From NCBI RefSeq assembly GCF_019038415.1, contig NZ_JAFKRG010000041.1:1-47236 (forward strand): a stretch of DNA of 47,236 nucleotides, in the 5' to 3' direction. This stretch comes from Synechococcus sp. CCY 9618 (GTDB lineage: Bacteria > Cyanobacteriota > Cyanobacteriia > PCC-6307 > Cyanobiaceae). Positions 1 to 10,770 of the stretch are shown piece after piece; position 1 is the first letter of the stretch, and each line of letters opens with the position of its first letter. The position numbers were made by a program, and so were the translations under genes. The notes under the pieces were generated by a model that was not told where the DNA came from, did not search any database, and saw only the letters and a list, made by a program, of their open reading frames with translations.

Positions 1-2
1 AG

Positions 3-275
3 CGCTCCTTCTGGCTGGTGGCCGATGCCGAACTGATCGTCTACGGCGCCACCGATCCGGCCGCCCGGCTCAGCATCGGCGGCGAGGAGGTGCCCCTCTC
101 CGCCGACGGCACCTTCCGGGTGCAGGTGCCCTTCCGCGACGGCCAGCAGCTCTATCCCATCGAGGCCGTGGCCGCCGACGGGGAACAGAAGCGCAGCATC
201 ACCATGGAGTTCCGCCGCTCCACCCCCGAAGACAACAGCAATCCCGCCAGCCAGGCTGTGGCCGAGTGGTTCTGA
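3..275 (+). CDS. DUF4912-domain protein, C-terminal part (5' end outside window)
   Basis: The reading frame is open from the left edge and ends at TGA 273-275, leaving about 90 residues. The visible part has the cyanobacterial DUF4912 C-terminal pattern: FWLVADAELIVYGATDP, then a beta-rich stretch with DGTF and an IEAVAADGE segment, which looks like an immunoglobulin-like strand arrangement. Function of the family is unknown; it is widespread in cyanobacteria. The last bases overlap the start of the next small gene (TGATG), so the two are probably co-translated. The N-terminus cannot be seen. Confidence 0.75.
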   Translation, partial: RSFWLVADAELIVYGATDPAARLSIGGEEVPLSADGTFRVQVPFRDGQQLYPIEAVAADGEQKRSITMEFRRSTPEDNSNPASQAVAEWF

Positions 276-478
276 TGGCAACCGACAGCTCAAGCCGCGG
301 CCTGCTGAAGGCGGTCGTGGCCATCACACCCGTGGCCGGCTCGATCCTCTTCCCCCTGGTGGTGCCGATCCTGATGGTGCGGGTGAGCATCGCCTCAGGA
401 GTGATCGCCGCAGTGGTCATCGGCACCCTCTGGTTCGCCGCCATGCTGCGCACCTCGGAGATGCCCGGCCACCACTGA
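275..478 (+). CDS. Small membrane protein, unknown function
   Basis: A 67-residue protein whose ATG overlaps the stop codon of the DUF4912 gene by one base (TGATG), which argues for translational coupling and against a random frame. Residues about 13-60 are almost continuously hydrophobic and can form one long or two short membrane helices (KAVVAITPVAGSILFPLVV, then IAAVVIGTLWFAAML). No catalytic motif is visible. I do not recognise a named family. Its likely partner is the upstream DUF4912 protein. Confidence 0.6.
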   Translation: MATDSSSRGLLKAVVAITPVAGSILFPLVVPILMVRVSIASGVIAAVVIGTLWFAAMLRTSEMPGHH

Positions 479-550
479 CAAGCCTCCACTGGGGCGTCCC
501 CCTGCGGGAAGGCTGTCGTCAGGGCGACGTGCACCGCCCCGTCAACGGTC

Positions 551-1987
551 GTGGCGTTTCCTTTCCCCTCCTGCCCCAGTCCCTTGCCGCCGGGCGTCAC
601 GGGCCTCTTCGTCCTGGCGACCGCGCTGATGCTCGGAGGTTGCGGCCCCTCCCCCGCAGCCCTGAGCGGCGGGCCCCCTGCCGTCCTGCCCCTGCCCCCC
701 GGCATCCGGGTGGCCTTCAACCACCGCGGCGGGGGGCGCTACCGCAGCCCCGTCAGCGGCCAGTGGCGCCAAGGCGACGACCTGGAGGCCCTGCTGCTGG
801 AGAGCATCCGCGGGGCGCGACGGGAGATCCTGGTGGCGGTGCAGGAGCTCTCCCTGCCGGCGGTGGCCCAGGCCCTGGCGGAACGGCACCGCCGGGGCGT
901 ACGGGTGCGGGTGGTGCTGGAGAACACCTACAGCACTCCCTGGAGCCAGCAGCACCCGGTGGATCTGCCCCCCCACCAGCGCCTGCGCCAGCAGCAGCTG
1001 GCGGCCCTGGGCCAGGGGGATGCGGTGGCCGTGCTGCAGCGGGCCGGGATCCCTCTGATCGACGACACGGCAGACGGCAGCCGCGGCAGCGGCCTGATGC
1101 ACCACAAGTTTCTGGTGGTCGATGGCCAGGTGGTGGTGACCGGATCGGCCAACTTCAGTCCCTCCTGCATCCACGGGGACGCGGACGCGCCGACCACCCG
1201 CGGCAACGTGAACCACCTGATCCGCTTCGAGAGTCCGGCGCTGGCGGGGCTGTTCGCGGAGGAATTCGCCCGGCTCTGGGGCGATGGCCCCGGCGGCGCC
1301 CCCGACAGCCGCTTCGGCATCGCCAAGGGGGGCGGCCCCGCCCGGGTGGTGGACGTGGCCGGCACGCCGGTGGAGGTGCTGTTCGCCCCCCATCGACGCA
1401 GCGACCCGAACCAGGGCCTGGCCTGGCTGGAAGCCCAGCTGGCCAGGGCGCGACAGCGTCTCGATCTGGCCCTGTTCGTCTTCTCCGGCCAGAACCTGGC
1501 CGACCGGCTCCAGGAGCTCCATGCCCGGGGGGTGAAGATCCGCCTGCTGGCCGATCCGGGCTTCGCCGTCCGCGCCTTCAGCGAGGTGCTCGATCTGCTG
1601 GCGGTCACCCTGCCCGACCAGGACTGCCGCATCGAAGCCGGCAACCGGGCCTGGAGCCAGGCCCTCGAAGGGGTGGGCACCCCCCGGCTGGCCGGCGGCG
1701 ACAAGCTGCACCACAAGTTCGCCGTGCTCGACGGCCGCTCGGTGATCTCGGGCAGCTTCAACTGGAGCCCCAGTGCCGCCTTCCAGAACGACGAGACCCT
1801 GCTGCTGATCCACTCGCCCCTGCTGGCCCGCCACTTCGAGGCGGAAATGGATCGCCTCTGGCGCGGCGCCGAGCTGGGCATCAGCGGCCGGTTGCAGCGC
1901 AAGCTGGCTCAGCAACGACAGAGCTGCGGCAGCGGCACCCCCCGGGCCGCTGGAGGCGCACCAGCGATGGCGTCTACGATTCCGTAA
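551..1987 (+). CDS. Secreted phospholipase D-like lipoprotein with two HKD motifs
   Basis: The 478-residue product has a hydrophobic signal segment ending in a lipobox (LMLGGC, lipidated Cys about residue 31), so it is probably a lipoprotein. Two PLD-family HxK(x4)D half-sites are visible: MHHKFLVVDG with H184/K186, followed by TGSANFS, and LHHKFAVLDG with H387/K389, followed by SGSFNWS. The two halves form one active site in PLD phosphodiesterases, nucleases and transphosphatidylases. The substrate (phospholipid, nucleic acid or other phosphodiester) cannot be decided from sequence. The start is GTG 551; no strong ribosome site precedes it, so the exact N-terminus is uncertain. Confidence 0.8.
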   Translation: MAFPFPSCPSPLPPGVTGLFVLATALMLGGCGPSPAALSGGPPAVLPLPPGIRVAFNHRGGGRYRSPVSGQWRQGDDLEALLLESIRGARREILVAVQELSLPAVAQALAERHRRGVRVRVVLENTYSTPWSQQHPVDLPPHQRLRQQQLAALGQGDAVAVLQRAGIPLIDDTADGSRGSGLMHHKFLVVDGQVVVTGSANFSPSCIHGDADAPTTRGNVNHLIRFESPALAGLFAEEFARLWGDGPGGAPDSRFGIAKGGGPARVVDVAGTPVEVLFAPHRRSDPNQGLAWLEAQLARARQRLDLALFVFSGQNLADRLQELHARGVKIRLLADPGFAVRAFSEVLDLLAVTLPDQDCRIEAGNRAWSQALEGVGTPRLAGGDKLHHKFAVLDGRSVISGSFNWSPSAAFQNDETLLLIHSPLLARHFEAEMDRLWRGAELGISGRLQRKLAQQRQSCGSGTPRAAGGAPAMASTIP

Positions 1988-2004
1988 CGCTGATCACAGG
2001 ATTC

Positions 2005-2253
2005 ATGGACGCCGCGTCCGCCACCGCCTCCCGCCAGGCCACGCCTCGCCTGGATGCCATCAACCTGATGCTGCGCGATCTGCACACCCGCCACGACGAG
2101 ATCCGCCACCGGGCCGCCTTCCGCGGCTGCACCAGCGAGCTGCTGACCCTGCAGCAGGAGCTGGTGGATTATCTGCTCAGCAAGAAGCATTCCCTCCAGG
2201 GCGTCGACGACGTCACGCCGGAGGAAGGGCTCAATTACAACTCGTTCACCTGA
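2005..2253 (+). CDS. Small conserved hypothetical protein
   Basis: An 82-residue soluble protein starting at ATG 2005 with a short AGG four bases upstream. It is predicted mostly helical and charged: DAINLMLRDLHTRHDEIRHR, then LLTLQQELVDYLLSKKH, with an acidic tail. The gene sits 17 bp after the PLD-like gene, and the flavoprotein gene begins just after its stop, so the three may be co-transcribed. No family name recognised; I infer a real gene from start context, spacing and composition. Confidence 0.55.
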   Translation: MDAASATASRQATPRLDAINLMLRDLHTRHDEIRHRAAFRGCTSELLTLQQELVDYLLSKKHSLQGVDDVTPEEGLNYNSFT

Positions 2254-2282
2254 GCACCACCGCCGGCGCCACCCCAGCCCGG

Positions 2283-3479
2283 GTGGTGGTGGTGGGCGCC
2301 GGCCCCGCGGGCGCCAGCCTGGCCCTGCTGCTCGCCCGCTCCGGCCTTCCCGTCGATCTGGTGGAGGCGGCCCTCAACAGCAACCGCCTGTTCCGCGGCG
2401 AGGGGCTGATGCCGAGCGGCCTGGCGGCCCTGGCCGCCATGGGCCTGATGCCCCTGCCCGCCGCAGTGCCCCACCGGCCCCTGAAGGCCTGGAGTTTCTT
2501 CCTCGACCGCCAGTCCCTGTTCGAGGTGGCCGAACCGATGGGCAGTCCCGTGGCCTGCACCCTGGTCGACCAGGGATCCCTGCTGCGGGAGCTGCTGGCG
2601 GAGGCCGGTCGGCAGCCGGGATTCCGGCTGTTCCAGGGGCGGGCCGTGCGGGACCTGCTGCACCTGGACGGCCGCATCACCGGGGTGCGGCTGGCGGACG
2701 GCACCCCCCTGGAGGCGTCCCTGGTGGTGGGCTGCGACGGCCGCGACTCCCTGGTGCGCCAGCAGGGACAGCTGGACCTGGAGGTCGCCCCCAGCCCCCT
2801 CGACGTGCTCTGGTTCCGGCTCCGGGGTCCGGCGGCCGAGGGGATCGTCGGCTGGCTGGAGGGGCGCTTCGTGACGGTGGTGGGGGCGGCCGGCAGCTAC
2901 GCCCTGTTCCCCTCCAGCCGCGGCGGGGTGCAGCTGGGCTGGGCGCTCGCACCGGGGGCGGCTCCGCCGACCCCCGATGCCTGGTCAGACCTCTGGGCCG
3001 GTGACGCCCCGGCACCCCTGGCCCGGCTGCTGCGGACCCTGCCGGACACGGCCGTCCAGGGTCCGGTGCGGCTGCCGGTGCGGGTGGGCCTCTGTCGCCG
3101 CTGGCAACGGCCCGGGCTGCTGCTGCTCGGTGATGCGGCCCATCCCATGAGCCCCCTGCGGGCCCAGGGCATCAACATGGCCCTGCGCGATGCCCTGGTG
3201 GCCGCCCGCCACCTGGAGCCGGCCCTGGCTGATGGCGACAGCGGTGCCATCGATGCCGCCATCGCGACCATCGCGAGCGAGCGGCTGCCGGAGATCCGCC
3301 GCATCCAGCAGCTTCAGGAGGAGGAGGCCCGCCGGGCCGATCTGCTGCGGCGACGTCACGGGCTGCGGGCCCTGCTGGCCCGCACCGCCCGCTGGAGCGG
3401 CCCGCTGCTGGCCCTCCGCTGGCGCGCCGGCCAGCGTCAGTTGCGGGATGGGCTGGGCCGGATCACGGGGGCGGACTGA
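2283..3479 (+). CDS. FAD-dependent monooxygenase-like oxidoreductase (PF01494 type)
   Basis: About 398 residues with the hallmarks of the p-hydroxybenzoate hydroxylase / UbiH flavoprotein fold: an N-terminal dinucleotide motif VVVVGAGPAGASLALLL, a middle GCDGRDSLVR motif (DG motif) near residue 155, and the FAD ribityl-binding motif LGDAAHPMSPLRAQGINMALRDA near residue 285. These enzymes hydroxylate or epoxidise aromatic or isoprenoid substrates using NAD(P)H and O2; the substrate here is unknown. No ATG lies close to the Rossmann strand. GTG 2283 is the first ordinary start, but about ten in-frame residues back to 2250 (CTG) could be included. Confidence 0.75.
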   Translation: MVVVGAGPAGASLALLLARSGLPVDLVEAALNSNRLFRGEGLMPSGLAALAAMGLMPLPAAVPHRPLKAWSFFLDRQSLFEVAEPMGSPVACTLVDQGSLLRELLAEAGRQPGFRLFQGRAVRDLLHLDGRITGVRLADGTPLEASLVVGCDGRDSLVRQQGQLDLEVAPSPLDVLWFRLRGPAAEGIVGWLEGRFVTVVGAAGSYALFPSSRGGVQLGWALAPGAAPPTPDAWSDLWAGDAPAPLARLLRTLPDTAVQGPVRLPVRVGLCRRWQRPGLLLLGDAAHPMSPLRAQGINMALRDALVAARHLEPALADGDSGAIDAAIATIASERLPEIRRIQQLQEEEARRADLLRRRHGLRALLARTARWSGPLLALRWRAGQRQLRDGLGRITGAD

Positions 3480-3514
3480 ACGGCGGTCATGATGGACACA
3501 GCGTTGCGCCTGCC

Positions 3515-3982
3515 ATGGCCCGGATCCTCCCCATCTCCCGCCCGGGCCGGCGCGGCCGCGGGCTCAGCCTGCGGCATCTGATGCTGCTGGCGGGTCTGCC
3601 GTTGCTCGGGACCTCCCCCCTGCTGGCCGCAACGGAGCTTCCGCCCTTTCCCCCGTCCTCCGAATTCCGCTCCCTGCAGCTGATCACCCTGGCCTGCAGC
3701 CGTGAGAACAGCACAGAGCCCTGCGACAGGGCCCGCAGCCTGGCGGACCCCCTGATGGACCATCCGCGGCTGCCCGCCAGCTGCAAGGACGTGCTCTGGG
3801 ACATCCGCCAGCTGGCGAAGGTGGCCGCCAGCAACAGCTACGACCGGAGGGAAGGAATCGACCGCGCCGCCCGCATCCTCACCGACGTGTGCCGCCAGAA
3901 GCTGCCGGCGGCGCAACCCACGGCCGGTGGCCCTCCCAGGCCCCAGGGCGGCCTGAACCTGATCAGTCCCAGTCGAAACTGA
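3515..3982 (+). CDS. Hypothetical exported protein
   Basis: 155 residues. The N-terminus is basic (RPGRRGRG) followed by a hydrophobic core (LMLLAGLPLLGTSPLLAA) with a plausible AxA signal-peptidase site, so it is probably secreted to the periplasm or thylakoid lumen. The mature part has four cysteines (ACSREN, EPCDRA, SCKDV, DVCRQ), suitable for two disulfide bonds outside the cytoplasm, and a Pro/Gly-rich tail. The 3' end overlaps the convergent gene at 3963 by 20 bases. Family not recognised. Confidence 0.6.
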   Translation: MARILPISRPGRRGRGLSLRHLMLLAGLPLLGTSPLLAATELPPFPPSSEFRSLQLITLACSRENSTEPCDRARSLADPLMDHPRLPASCKDVLWDIRQLAKVAASNSYDRREGIDRAARILTDVCRQKLPAAQPTAGGPPRPQGGLNLISPSRN

Positions 3983-4205
3983 ACCGCTGGCCCGGCAGCA
4001 GCCGTTCCATCTCCTGGCTCAGTTGGGCCATCATCTGGCGGCTCATCCGGGGATGGCCGCGCAACTCCTTCACCAGTTCCGCCACATCAGCGCTGGTGAG
4101 GCCGTGGCTGCTGATCCTGGCGTCGACGCGTTCACGGAACTGCTCGAGCAAGCGCTGCTGTTCCGGGGAAAGGGGGGCGTCATCCGCGGGATGCTGAACG
4201 TCCAT
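3963..4205 (-). CDS. Small conserved hypothetical protein
   Basis: An 80-residue acidic protein (ATG at 4205). It has two helical segments, SPEQQRLLEQFRERVDARI and SADVAELVKELRGH, followed by MSRQMMAQLSQEMERLLPG and a WD ending. It lies 4 bp after the stop of the minus-strand gene 4210-4620, forming a two-gene unit. The compact helical layout is typical of small cyanobacterial proteins of unknown role; I see no binding or catalytic motif. Confidence 0.6.
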   Translation of the reverse strand: MDVQHPADDAPLSPEQQRLLEQFRERVDARISSHGLTSADVAELVKELRGHPRMSRQMMAQLSQEMERLLPGQRFSFDWD

Positions 4206-4209
4206 CGCG

Positions 4210-4620
4210 TCAGGGGCGGGCGGAACCGGAGGCCCCGGCGGGGGTGTCGATCAGGGCCAGCAACCGGGTGGATGTGTCACGCATGAAGGCCAGGCTCATG
4301 GGGGTCACCACGGCGGCACGGTCGGCCAGTTGACAGAGGGGATTGCGCTCGCCGCTGGCTTCGCAGCTGCTGGACATCAGCAGCAGGGCATTGGTGAGCT
4401 TGCCCCGCAGACAGCTCTCGGCGCCTGCCCCGGCCAGCACCGCCTTGGCGGCGGCGTGGGTGCGGCCCACCGCCTCGGCGTAGGGAAGGGCCTTCGGAGC
4501 TCCCATGACCGCCGCCCGGGCAGCGGCCGGCCCGACCACAGCCATTCCCACCAGGGTGGCGGCCGCGGAGACAGCGCAGGCGACGCCTGCCCAGGCGATG
4601 GGAGTGATCCTCGGGGCCAT
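4210..4620 (-). CDS. Hypothetical exported or membrane-anchored protein
   Basis: 136 residues starting at ATG 4620. The N-terminus has a hydrophobic stretch (WAGVACAVSAAATLVGMAVVG) that may be a signal peptide or anchor. The remainder has three cysteines (ESCLRG, SSCEAS, LCQLA) and helical segments. It is the first gene of a two-gene minus-strand pair with 3963-4205 and is divergent from pgm, so the 4621-4715 gap should hold promoters for both directions. I found no convincing -10/-35 boxes there. Family not recognised. Confidence 0.55.
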   Translation of the reverse strand: MAPRITPIAWAGVACAVSAAATLVGMAVVGPAAARAAVMGAPKALPYAEAVGRTHAAAKAVLAGAGAESCLRGKLTNALLLMSSSCEASGERNPLCQLADRAAVVTPMSLAFMRDTSTRLLALIDTPAGASGSARP

Positions 4621-4649
4621 GGGTGAACGTTCGGTTGCGCTCAGGCTAG

Positions 4650-6362
<1,713 letters not shown>

Positions 6363-6392
6363 AACGGATCACCTGATCGCCGCCCACCGGCC

Positions 6393-7394
6393 TCAGGCCG
6401 GACCGTCCAGCACGAAGCGGTAACGCACATCGCCGCGGCGCAGCCGCTCGATCGCCGTGTTCACCTCGGCCATCGGCAGGTGCTCCACCTTTGGGGCGAT
6501 GCCGTGGCGGGCACAGAAGTCCACCATCTTCAGCAGGCTGGCCGGCGAGGAGGTGGGGCTGCCGGTGAACTGGCGCCGGCCGGCGATGAAGGGGAAGGCC
6601 TGCAGGGGGATCGGACTGGTGGGCACCCCCAGCTGATGCAGCCGGCCACGGGGAGCGAGGGCCCCCACCACGGCGTCCCAGTCGAGGTCGTGGTTGCTGG
6701 TGTTGATGATCAGGTCATAGCGGCCGGCCTGCTGGGGCAGATCGGCGAGCATCTCCACCCGGTGGGCGCCGAAGCCGCGGGCCTCCTCTGCCTTGGCGGC
6801 GGTGGTGGTGAGGGCGGTCACCTCGCAGCCCCAGGCCCGGGCGAACTGCAGGGCCATGTGGCCGAGGCCGCCGATGCCGATCACCGCCACCCGGGCGGTG
6901 GGCGAGACCTCTTCGTCGATCAGGGGGGCGAACACGGTGATGCCGCCGCAGAACAGGGGGCCCGCATCCGCGGCGGAGACCCCCTCGGGGATCGGGATCA
7001 GCCAGTCCTGGTGGGCGCTCACGTGGCTGGCAAAGCCGCCGCTGCGGCCCACGATCGTGGACTCCAGCGAGGCGCACAGGTTGGCATCGCCGCCCAGGCA
7101 CCAGCTGCAGTGGCGGCAGCTGCCGGCGATCCAGCCCAGGCCCCTCAGCTGGCCCACCAAGGCCGGATCCACCCCCTCGCCCACGGCCACCACCCGCCCG
7201 ACGGCCTCATGGCCCGGCACAAGGGGCAGGCTGGTGACCCCCCAGGCGTTGTCGATCATCGACACATCGCTGTGGCAGAGGCCGCAGTGCAGCACCTCGA
7301 TCGTGGCCTCGTCGGCGGCCGGCTCCACCAGCTGGGCCTCGGTCCGCTGCAGCGCCCCCCCGAGGGTCGTGGTCTGCCATACGGTGATCTGCAT
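6393..7394 (-). CDS. Zinc-dependent NAD(P) alcohol dehydrogenase (MDR superfamily)
   Basis: 333 residues from ATG 7394; a longer in-frame upstream extension is less likely because it would overlap the divergent thiD start. Catalytic zinc ligands are visible: Cys40 (CGLCHSD), His62 with Glu63 (PGHEAVG). The structural zinc lobe SCRHCSWCLGGDANLC gives four cysteines. The nucleotide-binding motif is GIGGLGHMALQFA. This pattern belongs to the CAD/YahK-like branch, which reduces broad aldehydes with NADPH; the substrate is not predictable. Its 3' end lies 30 bp from the pgm stop. Confidence 0.85.
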   Translation of the reverse strand: MQITVWQTTTLGGALQRTEAQLVEPAADEATIEVLHCGLCHSDVSMIDNAWGVTSLPLVPGHEAVGRVVAVGEGVDPALVGQLRGLGWIAGSCRHCSWCLGGDANLCASLESTIVGRSGGFASHVSAHQDWLIPIPEGVSAADAGPLFCGGITVFAPLIDEEVSPTARVAVIGIGGLGHMALQFARAWGCEVTALTTTAAKAEEARGFGAHRVEMLADLPQQAGRYDLIINTSNHDLDWDAVVGALAPRGRLHQLGVPTSPIPLQAFPFIAGRRQFTGSPTSSPASLLKMVDFCARHGIAPKVEHLPMAEVNTAIERLRRGDVRYRFVLDGPA

Positions 7395-7471
7395 CGGGAA
7401 CGCCTGAGGTTCCTCAGGTTCTAGCCAGGCCGTTCCTGTCGGGCGTACCGGCACAGCTTTCCCCCTGCCCC

Positions 7472-8317
<846 letters not shown>

Positions 8318-8345
8318 TGAAGGCCCACCCCGTGCGACCCATCCC

Positions 8346-8753
8346 TTGACGCAGGCACTCAGCGGCATCGGCGGGTTGGCCCACATCGGCATCCGGGTCC
8401 ACGACATGGAGCGATCCGCCGCCTTCTATGCCCATCTCGGCTTCCGGTTCGTGGCCGGGCCGATCGGTCCGGAACCGGTGGCGATCCTCAGCCACCCCAG
8501 CGGAGTGGAGATCAACCTGATCCTCAATGCCCCCGCCCAGGCCGAGACCAACGTGCTGATGGACGGCCCGGAGAAACCGGCCGGCATCACCCACTTCGCC
8601 CTGCTCTGCACCGACCTGGAGACGGCCATCGAGGAGCTGCGGGCCGCAGGACTGGTGCCCAGCGCCGGACCGGTGGACTTCGGCGGCCAGGCCCGGGGCC
8701 TGTTCCTGCGGGATCCTGACCGCAACGTGGTGGAACTGCACCAGCGGCGCTGA
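8346..8753 (+). CDS. VOC (glyoxalase/dioxygenase) family protein
   Basis: About 135 residues with two beta-alpha-beta-beta-beta modules: LAHIGIRVHDMERSAAFYAHLG, then THFALLCTDLETAIEELRAAG, closing with FLRDPDRNVVELHQ. His in AHIGI, His in THFAL and Glu in VELH are in the usual positions of metal ligands in glyoxalase I-like proteins. The reaction is unknown (glyoxalase, fosfomycin-type thiol transfer or dioxygenase are all possible). The start appears to be TTG 8346: no ATG or GTG in frame lies between the thiD stop and the first conserved strand. Confidence 0.75.
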   Translation: MTQALSGIGGLAHIGIRVHDMERSAAFYAHLGFRFVAGPIGPEPVAILSHPSGVEINLILNAPAQAETNVLMDGPEKPAGITHFALLCTDLETAIEELRAAGLVPSAGPVDFGGQARGLFLRDPDRNVVELHQRR

Positions 8754-8865
8754 AGTCCTCCCACACCCCGGCGGTGGTGAGGAAACATGACGGCAGCGGG
8801 ACCCTTCGGGAGCGTCACCCACAATGAATCGGCGGTGGCGTCGAGGCCCCTCCGGTTTCCAGCCC

Positions 8866-9588
8866 ATGAAGGCGCCACTGACCGAGCGAGAGCAGGAACG
8901 GCTCGAGGCCCTGCGGGATTACCGCATCCTCGACACCCCCCCGGAGCGGGCCTACGACGATCTGACGGCCCTGGCGGCCTGCATCTGTGACGTGCCCATT
9001 GCCCTGATCAGCCTGGTCGACAGCGACCGGCAGTGGTTCAAATCGAAGGTCGGCCTCGAAGCCTGCCAAACCGACCGGGACGTCTCCTTCTGCGCCCACG
9101 CCATCCTCGAGGAAGACATCCTGGTGATCCAGGACACCCTCGCCGATTCGCGTTTCGCCGCCAATCCTCTGGTCACCCGGGCACCCAACATCCGCTTCTA
9201 TGCCGGCGTCCCGTTGCTGTCACCGGACGCCCTGCCCCTGGGCACTCTCTGCGTGATCGACCATGAGCCCAGGGACCTGAGCGAAGGCCAGATCCGTGCC
9301 CTGGAGGGCCTGGCCCGCCAGGTGGTGACCCAGATGGAGCTGCGCAGGGTGTCGGCCCGGCTCGCCCAGGCCCTGGAGAAGATCGCCCTGATCGAAGGGC
9401 TGATCCCCATCTGCTCCTACTGCAAGGCGATCCGCAACGACGCCGGCTACTGGTCGAGCGTGGAGGCCTTCCTCAAGGAGCACGCCGATGTGTCGTTCAC
9501 CCACGGGGTCTGCCAGGCCTGCATCGAGCACCATTTCCCGGAGGTGGCCGAGGTGATGCGCCGCCAGGACGCCGACCAGGCGGGCTGA
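8866..9588 (+). CDS. GAF-domain protein with C-terminal CxxC...CxxC motif
   Basis: 240 residues from ATG 8866. Residues about 10-160 form a GAF domain (RILDTPPERAYDDLT, ISLVDSDRQWFKS, FYAGVPLLSP, LGTLCVID) of the class often attached to histidine kinases and cyclases. A short helical linker (160-178) leads to a tail with PICSYCKAIRND, GYW and HGVCQACIEHHFPE, giving Cys183, Cys186, Cys216 and Cys219, a likely zinc or redox site. That tail is common at the end of bacterial sensory and receiver proteins. No output domain is present, so it may act as a partner in a two-component or cyclic-nucleotide pathway. Ligand unknown. Confidence 0.75.
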   Translation: MKAPLTEREQERLEALRDYRILDTPPERAYDDLTALAACICDVPIALISLVDSDRQWFKSKVGLEACQTDRDVSFCAHAILEEDILVIQDTLADSRFAANPLVTRAPNIRFYAGVPLLSPDALPLGTLCVIDHEPRDLSEGQIRALEGLARQVVTQMELRRVSARLAQALEKIALIEGLIPICSYCKAIRNDAGYWSSVEAFLKEHADVSFTHGVCQACIEHHFPEVAEVMRRQDADQAG

Positions 9589-9605
9589 ACCTGCCCCCCC
9601 GGGAT

Positions 9606-10487
9606 TCAGGGGGCCGCCGGTGGGGGAATGGCAGGACCGGCGGGGTCCGTGAGGTTGCCGCAGAGATCCAGGACGATCTTCTGGGCGACCGAACGGGGCT
9701 CGGGCACTCCCCAGGGCTCCCAGACGCCATCGACCAGCCAGCCCTGACGCAGGCTGTTGCAGTGCACCGCCACCGCGGCCGCCCGCGACCTGACCGGACC
9801 CAGTTCCGCCGCCGTGGGCTGCACCAGGGTGACCCGGACGCCCCCGTCATGGAGCTTCCAGCCGCCCCAGTCGACGAGGGTGTTGCCGTAGAACTTCCAT
9901 CGGACCGGCTCGACCTTCTGGGGCGCCTGGGGGGCGGGGGGCGGATCGGCGGGCTGAGCCACCGGTGGGTTGGCCGGTGCCGGTGCCGGGGGCTGGGCCG
10001 CTGCCCTGGCGGGCGGAGCTGGCTGGGGCTTGGCTTCTGGCTTGGCCTGCGCCTGGGCCTTTGGCTTGGGCTTGGCCGTCGCCGGAGGCAGCCGCAGCCA
10101 GGTCCCGACCTGGAGCTGGTCGGGCTTGACCCCGGGATTGGCCTTGGTGAGGGCTGCCACGGTGGTGCCATGACGGCTCGCCAGCGCCTTGAACGTGTCG
10201 CCGGCACCCACCTGCACCATGGCCTTCGAGGCAGGCAGCTTCAGCTCCTGGCCGATCTGCAGCTCCTCGGGGCTGGTGATCCTGTTCAGGCGGATCAGGT
10301 CCTCCACGCTCACCCCTTGACGGGCGGCGATGGCCTCGAGCGTGTCGCCCTTGACGACCCGGACGCTCCGGGTCGGCGGAGCCGCCTGGGCCAAGGCGGC
10401 GGCAGTGGGGTCCACGCCGGTGAAGGTCAGGAAGAGAGAGGCAAGCCCACCCATGGCTGCCGCCGGCGTCGCTGCTTTCCGTCCCAC
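9606..10487 (-). CDS. Exported protein with two LysM domains
   Basis: 293 residues from GTG 10487, chosen because a perfect GGAGG lies five bases upstream; ATGs further upstream (10526, 10568) lack such a site. A hydrophobic signal segment (about 12-34) is followed by two LysM modules: VRVVKGDTLEAIAARQGVS...LKLP (about 42-83) and VQVGAGDTFKALASRHGTT...LRLPP (about 88-133). LysM binds glycan chains such as peptidoglycan. A Pro/Ala/Lys-rich linker (to about 210) probably crosses the wall or extends the C-terminal domain. That domain (WKFYGNTLVDWGGWKL, two cysteines HCNSL and DLCGN) is of unknown function. Confidence 0.75.
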   Translation of the reverse strand: MGRKAATPAAAMGGLASLFLTFTGVDPTAAALAQAAPPTRSVRVVKGDTLEAIAARQGVSVEDLIRLNRITSPEELQIGQELKLPASKAMVQVGAGDTFKALASRHGTTVAALTKANPGVKPDQLQVGTWLRLPPATAKPKPKAQAQAKPEAKPQPAPPARAAAQPPAPAPANPPVAQPADPPPAPQAPQKVEPVRWKFYGNTLVDWGGWKLHDGGVRVTLVQPTAAELGPVRSRAAAVAVHCNSLRQGWLVDGVWEPWGVPEPRSVAQKIVLDLCGNLTDPAGPAIPPPAAP

Positions 10488-10492
10488 GATTT

Positions 10493-10498
10493 CCTCCC
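10493..10498 (-). promoter_or_regulatory. Shine-Dalgarno site deciding the LysM gene start
   Basis: On the minus strand the bases read GGGAGG followed by AAATC and GTG at 10487. This is a near-perfect anti-16S match at ideal spacing, and it favours the GTG over the two ATG codons upstream in the same frame. Confidence 0.6.
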
Positions 10499-10770
10499 GA
10501 ATGCCCTTCTTCAAGCTACCAGCCATGAATGCCTGCCTGAAACCGTTGCATGGGTCTGTCAACGGCACAGAAGCTGCGGAGCCTCGCGGGAAAGTGGCTG
10601 GGATGAAGGCAGAAGACTCCGATTCAATCAGCGGAGCTCCTGGCAGTGTGCCGAGTCAGCCCCTAATGGTTCAGGCCCAGGATCCACTCGAAGAACTAAA
10701 CCACAAGTCTCATGATTGCTGTGTCCTGATGGACAGGAATCTGCTGGAGACAACCACATCGAAGCCGTTC

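Noticed and set aside
529-2253. A 574-codon open frame over the PLD-like gene
   Set aside because: Its first 490 codons are Pro/Arg/Gly-rich antiframe of the PLD gene in a GC-rich genome. Only its last 82 codons, from ATG 2005, look like a protein.
6387-6401. CCGGCC-TCA-GGCCGG hairpin at the pgm/adh convergence
   Set aside because: It has no T run on either strand and its loop is the dehydrogenase stop codon; a chance GC palindrome is likely.
7395-7471. TPP riboswitch upstream of thiD
   Set aside because: The 77-bp gap is too short and lacks the CUGAGA and ACCUGA core elements.
10727-10741. TCCTG-ATGGA-CAGGA hairpin after the first RND gene
   Set aside because: Stem of five with no T run on the minus strand; insufficient to call a terminator.
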